Assembly (NCBI GenBank): GCA_945905925.1
Contig: CAMDQN010000068.1
Location: forward strand, 1-35,097
Source: Singulisphaera sp. GP187
GTDB lineage: Bacteria; Planctomycetota; Planctomycetia; Gemmatales; Gemmataceae
Reading direction: 5' to 3'
Length of the DNA: 35,097 nucleotides
Part shown: positions 23,205-30,986 of the stretch, in pieces
Layout: each line of letters starts with the position of its first letter
Position numbering within the stretch: the stretch's first letter is position 1
The notes under the pieces: generated by a model
What the model was told of the DNA's origin: nothing
Database searches by the model: none
What the model saw: only the letters and a program-made list of their open reading frames with translations
Translations under genes and position numbers: made by a program

Positions 23205-25007
23205 ATGAAGTTGCTCACCTCAGTCTTCCGCGGGAACGTGCGCGTCCTACCGGCCGGGAGCTGGTTCACGCTCGCCGTCGTCGTGTTCCTCGTCGGCCTC
23301 GAAATCGCTGGCCGCTACACCACATCAGACCTCCACGACGGTCTCGCCGCGTTCATCCTCATCGGCGCCGGACTACTTGTCGCGGTGCGGCACCGGCGCG
23401 AACCGCTGCCCTGGGTCGTTCGGCTCGCGGCAGTTGGGCGAAAGTTAGTCAAGTCCGCGGCGTGGCTCCGCTACGATCACGGCATCGACCTGCGCGGCGT
23501 TCCGCCACTGCCGCGACGCACCCCGCCGGTCGTGTTCGCCGTTATCGCGATGCTCTTCGCGTGGGGCGCGGTCGCGGCGGGGTTGTGGGTCGCGTTCCCG
23601 ACCGGCTGGCGCGTCGTAGGGTTCTACTCGTCGTACACGCTCTACCTCGTGTTCATGCTCGCGCTCTGGGGCACGCTGCTCGCGGTCACGTTCGTCGGCG
23701 TGTTCGTCCCGGTCGCGGTGCTCGACAAGCGTCTGAAGAACTGGGTTGGTGACACCGATCGCCGCGGGGCCGAACTCGCGGCCGTCGTTGGCTACGCGGT
23801 GCTCGTATCGGCCATCGCGTGGGTCGTGCCGCCGGCCGCGGTGCTTGTACTGTGCCTCGTCGTGGCCGTGATCGCGTGGTTCGCGTACCTGCCCAAAGGC
23901 AACGACGGTGCGGCGATCCTCTGGCGAAGCGCGACCGACAAGCCGGTGTATGCCGTGCCGCTGCGCCGCGCGCTCGCGGTGATTGTGGGACTGACCACAC
24001 TGCTCGCGTTTGACGTGCTCCTCACCTCCTGCGGCGGGCGCCTCTTCGACGCACCGCGAAGCGACGACACGATGCCCTTAACCGCACTGATCGGCACCGT
24101 GACCGCGTGGCTCATGCCTGGGTTGCTGTGTGTGGTCGTGGTGAAGCTCTACGGCGCGCGAAGCGGTGACCCGGCCCGGCGCACGCTGCCCACGCTGCAC
24201 GTCTCCGGTGCGGACGCCGCTGCCGTTCGGCACGCGGCACGGATCGCGCGACGGTGGGGCTGGTCGGTTCGCACCGCGCCCGCGCCGCGCGAAACCGGAC
24301 AAGTCGGAATCGAAGTGGTGGATGGGGCGTGTTCCGAGGCGACCGAGTTCAACCCGCGCTGGCCGCTGAAGGTGAGTGTTGCGGACCTCGAAGCCGGTGC
24401 GGTGAAAGAGCGCCTGACTCGGCGCGACGAGATTGCGGTGCGGCGGCAACTGTTCCGTGGTTTGCAAAAGTTGTTCAAGCGCGCGAGCGTATTCAAAGGT
24501 CCGGCCGGCGGCGGGTTCTGGCTCGCGCCGCACTGGTGGTTCGTGGAGGGCGTCGGCCGCGAGGACGCGGATTCGGCCGGCGAGGACGCGCCACCGCTGG
24601 TCGGCCCCGCGTACCACCGCATCCTGCCGGCCCGCGCGCGCCAACACGCGCACGCGGTGCTGCGCGCCACGCAGGTGGACATGATCTTCATCGAGGACGG
24701 CGTGACGTTCCGCAACCTGGAGCGAGCGCTGCGCGTGCTGACCGAACTGTACGACGTTCACGGCGGAAAGCGGCGCGCCGAAGAGATGCACTTCCGCGGA
24801 GTGCCGAAAGTCAAAGTGATGATGCACGAGTACGAGCCCAGCAACCCGTTCCGCTCGGATCTCTATCCGGAGCCGAAGTTCGACGACCTGTCGCGTGTAC
24901 GCGTGCTGCACATCTTCCGCGATCGCGGCGCGAGCGAGGAGTTGATCGACCAGCCGTTCGACTTCTCCTCGACCCCGGCTCCCGCGCCGGTTGGCGCGGC
25001 GTGGTGA
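23205..25007 (+). CDS. Multi-pass membrane protein with C-terminal soluble domain, unknown function
   Basis: A 600-aa protein. The N-terminal ~310 residues hold about seven or eight membrane helices (e.g. WFTLAVVVFLVGLEIAG, LAAFILIGAGLLVAV, VLVLCLVVAVIAWFAYL). The C-terminal ~280 residues are soluble and mixed alpha/beta, with HRILPARARQHAHAVLRATQ, then VDMIFIEDGVTFRNLERALR and a final VLHIFRDRGASEELIDQPFD. I do not recognise a family. ATG 23205 is preferred because membrane segment 1 follows closely; ATG 23118 would add 29 residues (ending ARPVVWCNTF) of weaker character. Neither start has a clear ribosome binding site. It follows folC by 136 bp in the same direction. Confidence 0.7.
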   Translation: MKLLTSVFRGNVRVLPAGSWFTLAVVVFLVGLEIAGRYTTSDLHDGLAAFILIGAGLLVAVRHRREPLPWVVRLAAVGRKLVKSAAWLRYDHGIDLRGVPPLPRRTPPVVFAVIAMLFAWGAVAAGLWVAFPTGWRVVGFYSSYTLYLVFMLALWGTLLAVTFVGVFVPVAVLDKRLKNWVGDTDRRGAELAAVVGYAVLVSAIAWVVPPAAVLVLCLVVAVIAWFAYLPKGNDGAAILWRSATDKPVYAVPLRRALAVIVGLTTLLAFDVLLTSCGGRLFDAPRSDDTMPLTALIGTVTAWLMPGLLCVVVVKLYGARSGDPARRTLPTLHVSGADAAAVRHAARIARRWGWSVRTAPAPRETGQVGIEVVDGACSEATEFNPRWPLKVSVADLEAGAVKERLTRRDEIAVRRQLFRGLQKLFKRASVFKGPAGGGFWLAPHWWFVEGVGREDADSAGEDAPPLVGPAYHRILPARARQHAHAVLRATQVDMIFIEDGVTFRNLERALRVLTELYDVHGGKRRAEEMHFRGVPKVKVMMHEYEPSNPFRSDLYPEPKFDDLSRVRVLHIFRDRGASEELIDQPFDFSSTPAPAPVGAAW

Positions 25008-25090
25008 GTGGCAGAGGTCCGTGAATTCTGACCGCGTGTCGGGGCAAGCACTGGCACCACCGCGAGAACGATTCCGCATGACGGTCGTCA

Positions 25091-25118
25091 GCAAACGAAA
25101 AACCGGCTTTCGCCGGTT
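25091..25118 (-). terminator. Intrinsic terminator of the Y-family polymerase gene
   Basis: On the minus strand, AACCGGC-GAAA-GCCGGTT (25118-25101) forms a 7-bp stem with a GNRA loop, followed at once by TTTCGTTTGC. It lies 26 bp beyond the stop at 25144, the expected place for a Rho-independent terminator. Confidence 0.65.
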
Positions 25119-25143
25119 CGCGTTGTCCAGGTTATTTCGCTCC

Positions 25144-26382
25144 TCAATTCACGCGGCGGTCGAAGTCGGGGATCTGCGTGAACGCGATCCGCGATGGCGC
25201 CGCGTCGCGCATCCCGAACATCGCGCCCAGGTACACCACGCTCGCGCCGAACTCCGCGTTGATCGTGTCCATCGCGGCCGAGATGTTTTCCGCCTGGCGG
25301 TCTTCGTCGAATAAGGACGGCGTTGCGCTCCGCGCCGGCACAAGTTCGCTCAGGACCGTGCCCACCTTGAACGGCACGCGCCCGCGAATGCGCATTTCCC
25401 ACAACTTCGCCGCCGCCGCAACCAGCGCCGGCGTGTCTTGACATCGCGGCACGCGAACGCTCTCTTCCCACCACACCGAATCGCCGCGATCAGCACCCAA
25501 GAAGCTCGCGCCTACCGATATCGAACCGCACCAGTAGTCGATTTTCCGCAACCGCGCCGCGGCCTTGTGAACCAGTCGCATGAGCACGCCATAAGCGCCT
25601 TCGTCGGTGCGCAACTCCGGCGGTAAAATGTGCGAATGGCTCACGGTCTGGCGCCGCGTGGGCGCGTCCGCGACCTCTTCGCCGTGCAGCAGCCGATACC
25701 AGCGCTCGCCGTGAATCTTGCTGCCCCATACCTCCGCAAGCGTCTTCGCGGGCGCGGCGCAGAACTGCGATACGGTGAAGATGCCGTACAGCTTCAGCCG
25801 CCGTTCCATGCGCGGCCCGACACCGGGAAAGTCGGTCAACTGTAATCGGTGAAGCGCGTGCGGAACATCAGTGTCTGTGAGTGTGGTTAAGCCGTCTGGT
25901 TTCTTCATGTCGGCTGCGACCTTCGCCAGCAGCACGCTCGGGCCGGCGCCAATCGAACACCGCATGTAGTCGCCGGCCAGTTCGCGAATCGCTCTTTTGA
26001 TTTGCTTCGCGATCGTTATGACCTTTTCGGGCGTGCGTTCGTCGCCGACGAGCCGGCACGACATCTCGTCGATGGACATGACGCTCTCGATCGGAATGAC
26101 GCTTCGCACGGCCGCGAGAATGCGGTTGTGCATCGTGACGTACCGCCGGTGGTCCGCGACTACGAACACGACCGTCCCTTTGGAAAGCTTCCGTGCTTCC
26201 CACACCGGCGTGCCGGTCTTGATGCCGAACGCTTTCGCCTCGTAGCTCGCCGCGATGCACGCGGTGGTCTCCGCGTCGGTGGGGATCACCGCGACTGGGC
26301 GGTATCGCAGTTTCGGATCGTCTTGTTGTTCGACAGACGCGAAGAACGAGTTCATGTCGATGAACAGGTGTCGGATCGGCAC
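25144..26382 (-). CDS. Y-family (DinB/UmuC-like) translesion DNA polymerase
   Basis: Copies past damaged bases. The 412-aa protein has the palm motif LFIDMNSFFASVEQQ at the N-terminus, the YEAKAFGIKTG finger segment, the second acidic motif SIDEMSCRL, the GAGPSVLLAKVAADMKKP segment and an HhH-like TDFPGVGPRMERRLKLYGI. A little-finger domain follows. Near the C-terminus TPSLFDE resembles a beta-clamp-binding peptide. GTG 26382 is chosen because GGAGGT lies 6 nt upstream and the protein then begins MPIRHLFIDMN, as in the family. Starts further upstream (ATG 26403, or 26583 inside the palindromic element) add unrelated residues. No ImuA/ImuB/DnaE2 partners and no obvious LexA box are visible. 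Confidence 0.9.
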   Translation of the reverse strand: MPIRHLFIDMNSFFASVEQQDDPKLRYRPVAVIPTDAETTACIAASYEAKAFGIKTGTPVWEARKLSKGTVVFVVADHRRYVTMHNRILAAVRSVIPIESVMSIDEMSCRLVGDERTPEKVITIAKQIKRAIRELAGDYMRCSIGAGPSVLLAKVAADMKKPDGLTTLTDTDVPHALHRLQLTDFPGVGPRMERRLKLYGIFTVSQFCAAPAKTLAEVWGSKIHGERWYRLLHGEEVADAPTRRQTVSHSHILPPELRTDEGAYGVLMRLVHKAAARLRKIDYWCGSISVGASFLGADRGDSVWWEESVRVPRCQDTPALVAAAAKLWEMRIRGRVPFKVGTVLSELVPARSATPSLFDEDRQAENISAAMDTINAEFGASVVYLGAMFGMRDAAPSRIAFTQIPDFDRRVN

Positions 26383-26474
26383 GGCACGACCTCCACGGAT
26401 CATCCGTTCACCACGAGCAGATGTAGTGTATATCTGTGCGCTATGTTTCTCCGAACGCAACCGCGGGCCGGTTT

Positions 26475-26592
26475 TTTTGGTAGGTGCCGCTTGCCGAGAG
26501 GCACGGTTGTGCGACTCAGATCGCTTATCGAACGTCCGTGTTGCGATTCGCCATGCGAAAGCGTGCCGCTCGGCGAGCGACACCTACCAAAA
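26475..26592. repeat. Palindromic element with 30-bp arms upstream of the polymerase gene
   Basis: Arms 26475-26504 (TTTTGGTAGGTGCCGCTTGC start) and 26563-26592 (ending CACCTACCAAAA) pair at 27 of 30 positions with a 58-bp centre. It occupies most of the 290-bp gap between the polymerase start and the kinase remnant. It has no coding capacity of its own. Confidence 0.6.
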
Positions 26593-26674
26593 CCTTCGCG
26601 CAGTGCCCGCTTGCGTTTGGGCCGTGCGCGCCGAAAATACGCAGGTGCTTTGTAACGAGCTGGTAGAGGTTCCG

Positions 26675-26926
26675 ATGCACCAGTCCGACCCGTACGCGTC
26701 CGCCCGACGACCCGCACCGTACCCACAACCTGGCCGCCGAATTGGCCAGCGGGCGCTGCTCACGCACGAGGCACGGCTCGCGGCGCAAGCGATGGACCGC
26801 AACCCGCACCCTGGCCTTGTGCCGCTCGTCGATACCGAACTCAGCGGCGAAACCCCGTGGTTCATGTACGAGTTCGGCGGCGGCGACCTCGCCGAACTCG
26901 TTCTCGCGCTGGGCGTGCGAAAGTTT
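26675..26926 (+). pseudogene. Remnant of a Ser/Thr protein kinase N-lobe
   Basis: ATG 26675 with GAGG upstream begins MHQSDPYASARRP, a typical start. The segment THEARLAAQAMDRNPHPGLV, then PLVDTELSGETPWFMYEF and GGGDLAELVLALG, matches the alpha-C to hinge part of planctomycete Ser/Thr kinases. The glycine-rich loop and the catalytic Lys are missing between PGRRIGQ and ALLTHEA. The catalytic loop (HRD) and everything beyond are also missing: the frame runs into a palindromic element at 26927. It is a non-functional fragment with both an internal and a 3' deletion. Confidence 0.6.
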
Positions 26927-26955
26927 AACAGGGATTACGCCCCCGCTCGCCTCGG
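26927..26955 (+). repeat. Degenerate GGGATTACGCCCCCGCTCGCC element at the kinase remnant edge
   Basis: Begins AACAGGGATTACG and continues CCCCCGCTCGCCTCGG. It matches the second half of 14301-14330 (TTACGCCCCCCGCTCGCCTGG), while the first G-run is shortened. It lies exactly where kinase similarity ends. Confidence 0.5.
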
Positions 26956-27006
26956 ATTCAGCCGTACAATCAACGCGTCGCGTTCACGTCTCCGGGTACC
27001 CGCTGC

Positions 27007-29352
27007 ATGGCGATCCTCACGCAGGCTGAAATTGTCGCCCACCTCGCAGGCCGAGCCGCGCCGCCCGGCGGGCTGGGCGAACTTCATCCGCTCGCCGTGC
27101 GGCTGTGCTTGCTTCAGCAAACGCTCAAACCGGTCACGTCCCCGCGGCGAGTCGTGCTGTTCGCGGCCGACCACGGGCCGGACGCCGAGAGCCGCGTCGG
27201 AACCGCGATCCACCATACCGCCGAAGGCGGCTCCGCGACCGCGGTTCTCGCGAAGACCACGCATACTGATTACGTGCTGATCGATGTCGGGTCGCGCACC
27301 GACTCGCTACCGGAATCGCTGCATTATCGCTGTCGCAAGGTACGCGCGGGTTCGCACGACTTCACACACCAGCCGGCACTGACCGCCGATGAGTTCCGCG
27401 CCGCGTTCGTCGTCGGCCAGAAAGAAGCGGAACAGGCGCGCGACGTCGGGATGAAGTTGGTCGCGACCGATGCAATTGGTGCCGAGAGTGCGGCTGTCGC
27501 GGCACGCGTGCTCGCGCAGACCGACCCGTCCGACGACCCCATGAGCGCGTTTGGCGCGGTAGGCGGAACCGATGTCGCGGCTGTTGCCGGGTTCATCGCG
27601 AAGGCCGTCGAACTCGGCCTCGTGGTGCTGATCGAGGGCCGGGTCGCGTTCGCGGGACTGCACGTCGCGGAGCGACTGTACCCCGGCACTGCGGCGAAGG
27701 TGATCGAAAGGCAACTGCCGCCCCCGCCGCCCATCCCGTTGTCGCCTGCGTTCCGCGCCTCTCTAGTGGGACAATCTCGACTGGCTCCAGCGGAAGTGAA
27801 GGGAGACAAAGAGGACGTTTGCTTTCTTCCAACCGCCAGGGGCGGAGCGTTCTCCTCCGAAGGCCTCGGTGCGCTGCTCGCGTTCCCGCTGCTCGACGCG
27901 GCGGCGACCGTTGTTGCGCGAACGGTCCGCCGCGACACCACCGGCCGCGAAGCCGCGCGCGCGAAGCCGGCGCGCAAAGTGGCCGTGTTCACCGGTAGCT
28001 TCGACCCGCCCACGACGTACCACCGCCGGGCCGCGATGGCGCTTCGCGGGCACGGGTTCGACGAGGTCATCGTGCGCCCGGCCGGACCGCGGTGCGACAG
28101 CCCGGACATCGAACACGCGAAGCCGATTCACCGCGCGGTGATGGCCGACCTCGCGTTCCGCGACCTCCCCGGCGTGATCGTCGATCTGTCCGATGTCGAT
28201 GACGCGGTGTTCACGCCGCACTTCTCGTTCGACGACTTACTAGCGAACCGCGGCGAGGTGTGGCACGTCGTACCCGCGGAGTTCCTCATCGGCGGACGCA
28301 ACGGCGATTCCGCCATTCACACGAAATGGGAACTCGGCACGGACGCCTGGAACAACCGTAAGTTCGTCGTACTGCACGCGTCGGACGCGCCACCGGACCC
28401 GTCCGACCGTCCGCCGGTGTGTCAACTCGTTGCGGTCGATGGGCGCGTCCCCACGGAAGACATCCGGTTGCGCGTGTTCCAGGGCGGCAAGTCGAAGCCC
28501 GACGTGACCGACGACGTGGAAGAGTACATCCGCCGGTACAAGTTATTCAGCGGCATGTCGGCGCCACGCGAGACTCGCGTGCGGCTCAACGACATCCGTC
28601 TGAAAATCGTCCATGCGGACAAGAGCGAGAAGGCGCTGCGGGCCGCGGAACCGTACCGCAGGTTCGAGTCGAGTGAGCCAACACATATTTTGGTGCTTGG
28701 CGGTGACGGCACGATGCTCCAAGCAATTCGCGACCACTGGCGGTTGCGGCTCCCGTTCCTGGGCTTGAACGCGGGCACGCTCGGCTTTCTACTGAACGAG
28801 TCGCTGCCAACGGAACTACCCAACACCGAGGTGGTGCTGTACCGGATGCCGATGATGCGCGTGGACGCCGAACTGCCGGATGGGAAGCGGGTGGAATCGT
28901 TCGCGTTCGCGGACGCGTGGGTGGAGCGCGACAGCGGCCAGGCGGCGTGGCTGAAGATCGACGTGGACGGCAAGACGCAGGTGCCGCGCGTGGTCGGTGA
29001 CGGCTTGCTCGTCGCGACGCCGGCCGGTTCGAGCGCCTACGCACGTGCGATGGGCGCGACCTCTGTTCCGCTGACCGCGCCGGTGTTCACGCTGGCGGGG
29101 TCGAACGTGTTCCGACCGCGATTCTGGAAGCCGGTCGCGCTGCCCGAAACGACGCGGGTGTCGCTGACGAGTCTGGACTTTAACGGCAAGCGCCCGATCC
29201 GCGGGTTCATCGACGGCCAGCCGATCGGCGCGGTGAAGTCGATGCACGTGCGCGTGAGTACGGTCGCGATGGTGGAACTCGGCTTCACGCCGGAGTTCGA
29301 CCTCTCGGCACGCCTGTTGCGATCGATGTTCCCGCCGTCGGACGCTCTGTAG
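27007..29352 (+). CDS. Trifunctional-type fusion: CobT-like - NMN adenylyltransferase-like - NAD kinase
   Basis: One 781-aa frame with three pyridine-nucleotide modules. Residues 1-~310 resemble CobT (nicotinate mononucleotide:dimethylbenzimidazole phosphoribosyltransferase): PPGGLGELHPLAVRL, FAADHG (55-57), GAVGGTDVAAVAG (from about 184) and SSEGLGALLAFPLLDAA, where Glu285 aligns with the catalytic base. The usual GEMGIGNTT and SHRSAEPGH blocks are degenerate. Residues ~324-515 resemble NadD: VAVFTGSFDPPTTYH (T336/H339 in place of HxGH), then TEDIR (483-487) and VEEYIRRYKLF. Residues ~520-781 are an NAD kinase with GGDGT (565-569), LNAGTLGFLLNE (Asn588) and TPAGSSAYA. ATG 27007 gives the CobT N-terminus; no strong ribosome binding site is visible. 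An internal ATG at 28555 could start a separate kinase. Likely role in NAD(P) formation, inferred. Confidence 0.85.
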   Translation: MAILTQAEIVAHLAGRAAPPGGLGELHPLAVRLCLLQQTLKPVTSPRRVVLFAADHGPDAESRVGTAIHHTAEGGSATAVLAKTTHTDYVLIDVGSRTDSLPESLHYRCRKVRAGSHDFTHQPALTADEFRAAFVVGQKEAEQARDVGMKLVATDAIGAESAAVAARVLAQTDPSDDPMSAFGAVGGTDVAAVAGFIAKAVELGLVVLIEGRVAFAGLHVAERLYPGTAAKVIERQLPPPPPIPLSPAFRASLVGQSRLAPAEVKGDKEDVCFLPTARGGAFSSEGLGALLAFPLLDAAATVVARTVRRDTTGREAARAKPARKVAVFTGSFDPPTTYHRRAAMALRGHGFDEVIVRPAGPRCDSPDIEHAKPIHRAVMADLAFRDLPGVIVDLSDVDDAVFTPHFSFDDLLANRGEVWHVVPAEFLIGGRNGDSAIHTKWELGTDAWNNRKFVVLHASDAPPDPSDRPPVCQLVAVDGRVPTEDIRLRVFQGGKSKPDVTDDVEEYIRRYKLFSGMSAPRETRVRLNDIRLKIVHADKSEKALRAAEPYRRFESSEPTHILVLGGDGTMLQAIRDHWRLRLPFLGLNAGTLGFLLNESLPTELPNTEVVLYRMPMMRVDAELPDGKRVESFAFADAWVERDSGQAAWLKIDVDGKTQVPRVVGDGLLVATPAGSSAYARAMGATSVPLTAPVFTLAGSNVFRPRFWKPVALPETTRVSLTSLDFNGKRPIRGFIDGQPIGAVKSMHVRVSTVAMVELGFTPEFDLSARLLRSMFPPSDAL

Positions 29353-29360
29353 AAATGCGG

Positions 29361-29439
29361 AGCGCGGAATGCGGAATGGAAGACCGAAAACAGGCGTCCC
29401 TCTGCCATGTTTTCGGTCTTCCATTCCGCATTCCGCGCT
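29361..29439. terminator. Perfect 32-bp inverted repeat between convergent genes
   Basis: Arms 29361-29392 and 29408-29439 are perfectly complementary with a 15-nt loop. The arm contains GCGGAATGCGGAATGG-type internal repetition. It starts nine bases after one stop codon and ends three bases before the other, so it can act as a bidirectional terminator. Confidence 0.65.
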
Positions 29440-29441
29440 GT

Positions 29442-30854
29442 TTAGCTGATCTTCCAGCCGCCGCGGCGCTCGCGAGAGAGCATCTTGTTCGCCTCCTCGT
29501 CGGCGAAGGTGTACTTCTTCGCGTCCCACGCCAGCGGCTTGCTCTTGCCCAGGCGCAGCGCGACCGTACCCAGGTGACACACAATCACCGAACCGGCGCC
29601 GACTTCCACGCCGCAGATTGGCGTCTCGCGGGTCTTCACGCAGTCGAGGAAGTTACCCATGTGGTTCGTCGGGACCGACGGATACAGCTTCGGCTTGTCG
29701 GCACCCAGTTCGGCGAAGATCGCTTTGTCGCTCGCGAGCAGCAACCCGCGACTCACAAACAACGTGCCCTTGTCGCCCTTCACCAGCACGCCGTTCTCGC
29801 CGCCGGTCAGGTCGCCCTTACGCGCGTTGCCGTTCGTTTCGACCAACCCCTTCACGGTCGAACCGGCCCCGTGACTCACTTCGACCTGCACGTTGTTGGC
29901 GTAGGTGTGGAGCACCTTGAACGTCTCGTGGCAGTTGTACCCGTCGCCCTTGCTGTAGGGCTTGGACGCGTCCACGACCGACACGCTCGACGGGCCGCTG
30001 CCGTCCATGTTCAGCATCCACTGCGCGATGTCGATGTGGTGCGCGCCCCAGTCGGTCATCTTCCCGCCGCTGTACTCGTACCACCAGCGGAACTCGTAGT
30101 GGCAGTTCGTCTTCCCACCGTCGAGGCGGAACGGAACTTTCGCGGTCGGCCCGAGCCACATGTCCCAGTCGAGTTCCTTCGGCGGCTCGACTTCCTTGAT
30201 CGGCCCGCTCTGCGGGCTGCCACCGATGCGGCACTCGATCGTCTGAACTTTGCCCACGCGCCCGGCGCGGACGAGTTCGGTCGCGAGCCGGAACCGGCCG
30301 GCCATCTCGGTGCGCTGCTGGCTACCGGTCTGAAGCACGCGTTTGGTGTCGGCGGTCACCTTCTTCATCGCGAGGGCTTCTTCGATTGTCAGCGTCAGCG
30401 GCTTCTCGCAATACACGTCCTTGCCGGCCTTCATCGCGGCGATGGCAATGATCGCGTGCCAGTGGTCCGGCGTCGCGACGATGACCGCGTCCACGTCCTT
30501 GCTGGCGATGAGTTCGCGGAAGTCTTTGTGCCCCTTCACCTCGTAGCCATCGGCCTTGTACTGCTTGACCGCGTGATCGACGTGCCGGCTATCCACGTCG
30601 CACACCGCGGTGAAGTTCACCTTGTCCTTGAACTTCTTGGCTTCGCCGTAGAGCGCGTTGGATCGCCGCGGGTTCGGGCCGACGCCGATGACGCCGATGT
30701 TGATCTTGCCGTTGGCGCCGGGCGCCCTGTCCTGGGCGCGAGCGGCGGCGCCGAAGAAGTCGCGAGCGTGCCACGCCGGCAGGCCGGCGAGCGTGAGAGC
30801 GGCCACCGAGCGGTTCATGAACCCCCGGCGGGAGAGGTTTCCGCGGTCCAACAT
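29442..30854 (-). CDS. Tat-exported Gfo/Idh/MocA family oxidoreductase
   Basis: A 470-aa predicted NAD(P)-dependent sugar or sugar-derivative oxidoreductase, exported by the Tat path. The N-terminus NLSRRGFMNRSVAALTLAGL holds the twin-arginine motif. The Rossmann strand INIGVIGVGPNPRRSN is followed by VDAVIVATPDHWHAIIA and the signature CEKPLTLTIEEA. The catalytic-domain block KMTDWGAHHIDIAQWML holds the usual His residues. The C-terminal part contains the family beta-sheet. ATG 30854 is chosen because the Tat motif then sits at the N-terminus and a GGGG stretch lies about 8 nt upstream. Such exported members are numerous in planctomycetes; substrates are mostly unknown. It is divergent from the DUF4261 gene. 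Confidence 0.9.
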   Translation of the reverse strand: MLDRGNLSRRGFMNRSVAALTLAGLPAWHARDFFGAAARAQDRAPGANGKINIGVIGVGPNPRRSNALYGEAKKFKDKVNFTAVCDVDSRHVDHAVKQYKADGYEVKGHKDFRELIASKDVDAVIVATPDHWHAIIAIAAMKAGKDVYCEKPLTLTIEEALAMKKVTADTKRVLQTGSQQRTEMAGRFRLATELVRAGRVGKVQTIECRIGGSPQSGPIKEVEPPKELDWDMWLGPTAKVPFRLDGGKTNCHYEFRWWYEYSGGKMTDWGAHHIDIAQWMLNMDGSGPSSVSVVDASKPYSKGDGYNCHETFKVLHTYANNVQVEVSHGAGSTVKGLVETNGNARKGDLTGGENGVLVKGDKGTLFVSRGLLLASDKAIFAELGADKPKLYPSVPTNHMGNFLDCVKTRETPICGVEVGAGSVIVCHLGTVALRLGKSKPLAWDAKKYTFADEEANKMLSRERRGGWKIS

Positions 30855-30986
30855 GACGAAGCCCCTTTGCGAAACAACTGGAGTGGTGAGGAGAGTGGTA
30901 GAGCGAAGGAATATGATAAACGAGACGGCGCGCGGTGTGGAAAAGAAACTGATGTTTAGCTGCGACCCGGAGGGGAGCGTCACACG

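Noticed and set aside
28555-29352. Separate NAD kinase gene starting at ATG 28555
   Set aside because: There is no ribosome binding site before it and the reading frame is continuous with the upstream domains; kept as an alternative only.
29355-30959. A 534-codon open frame on the plus strand opposite the oxidoreductase gene
   Set aside because: The minus strand encodes a clear Gfo/Idh/MocA protein with Tat signal; the plus frame is antisense and starts inside the terminator palindrome.
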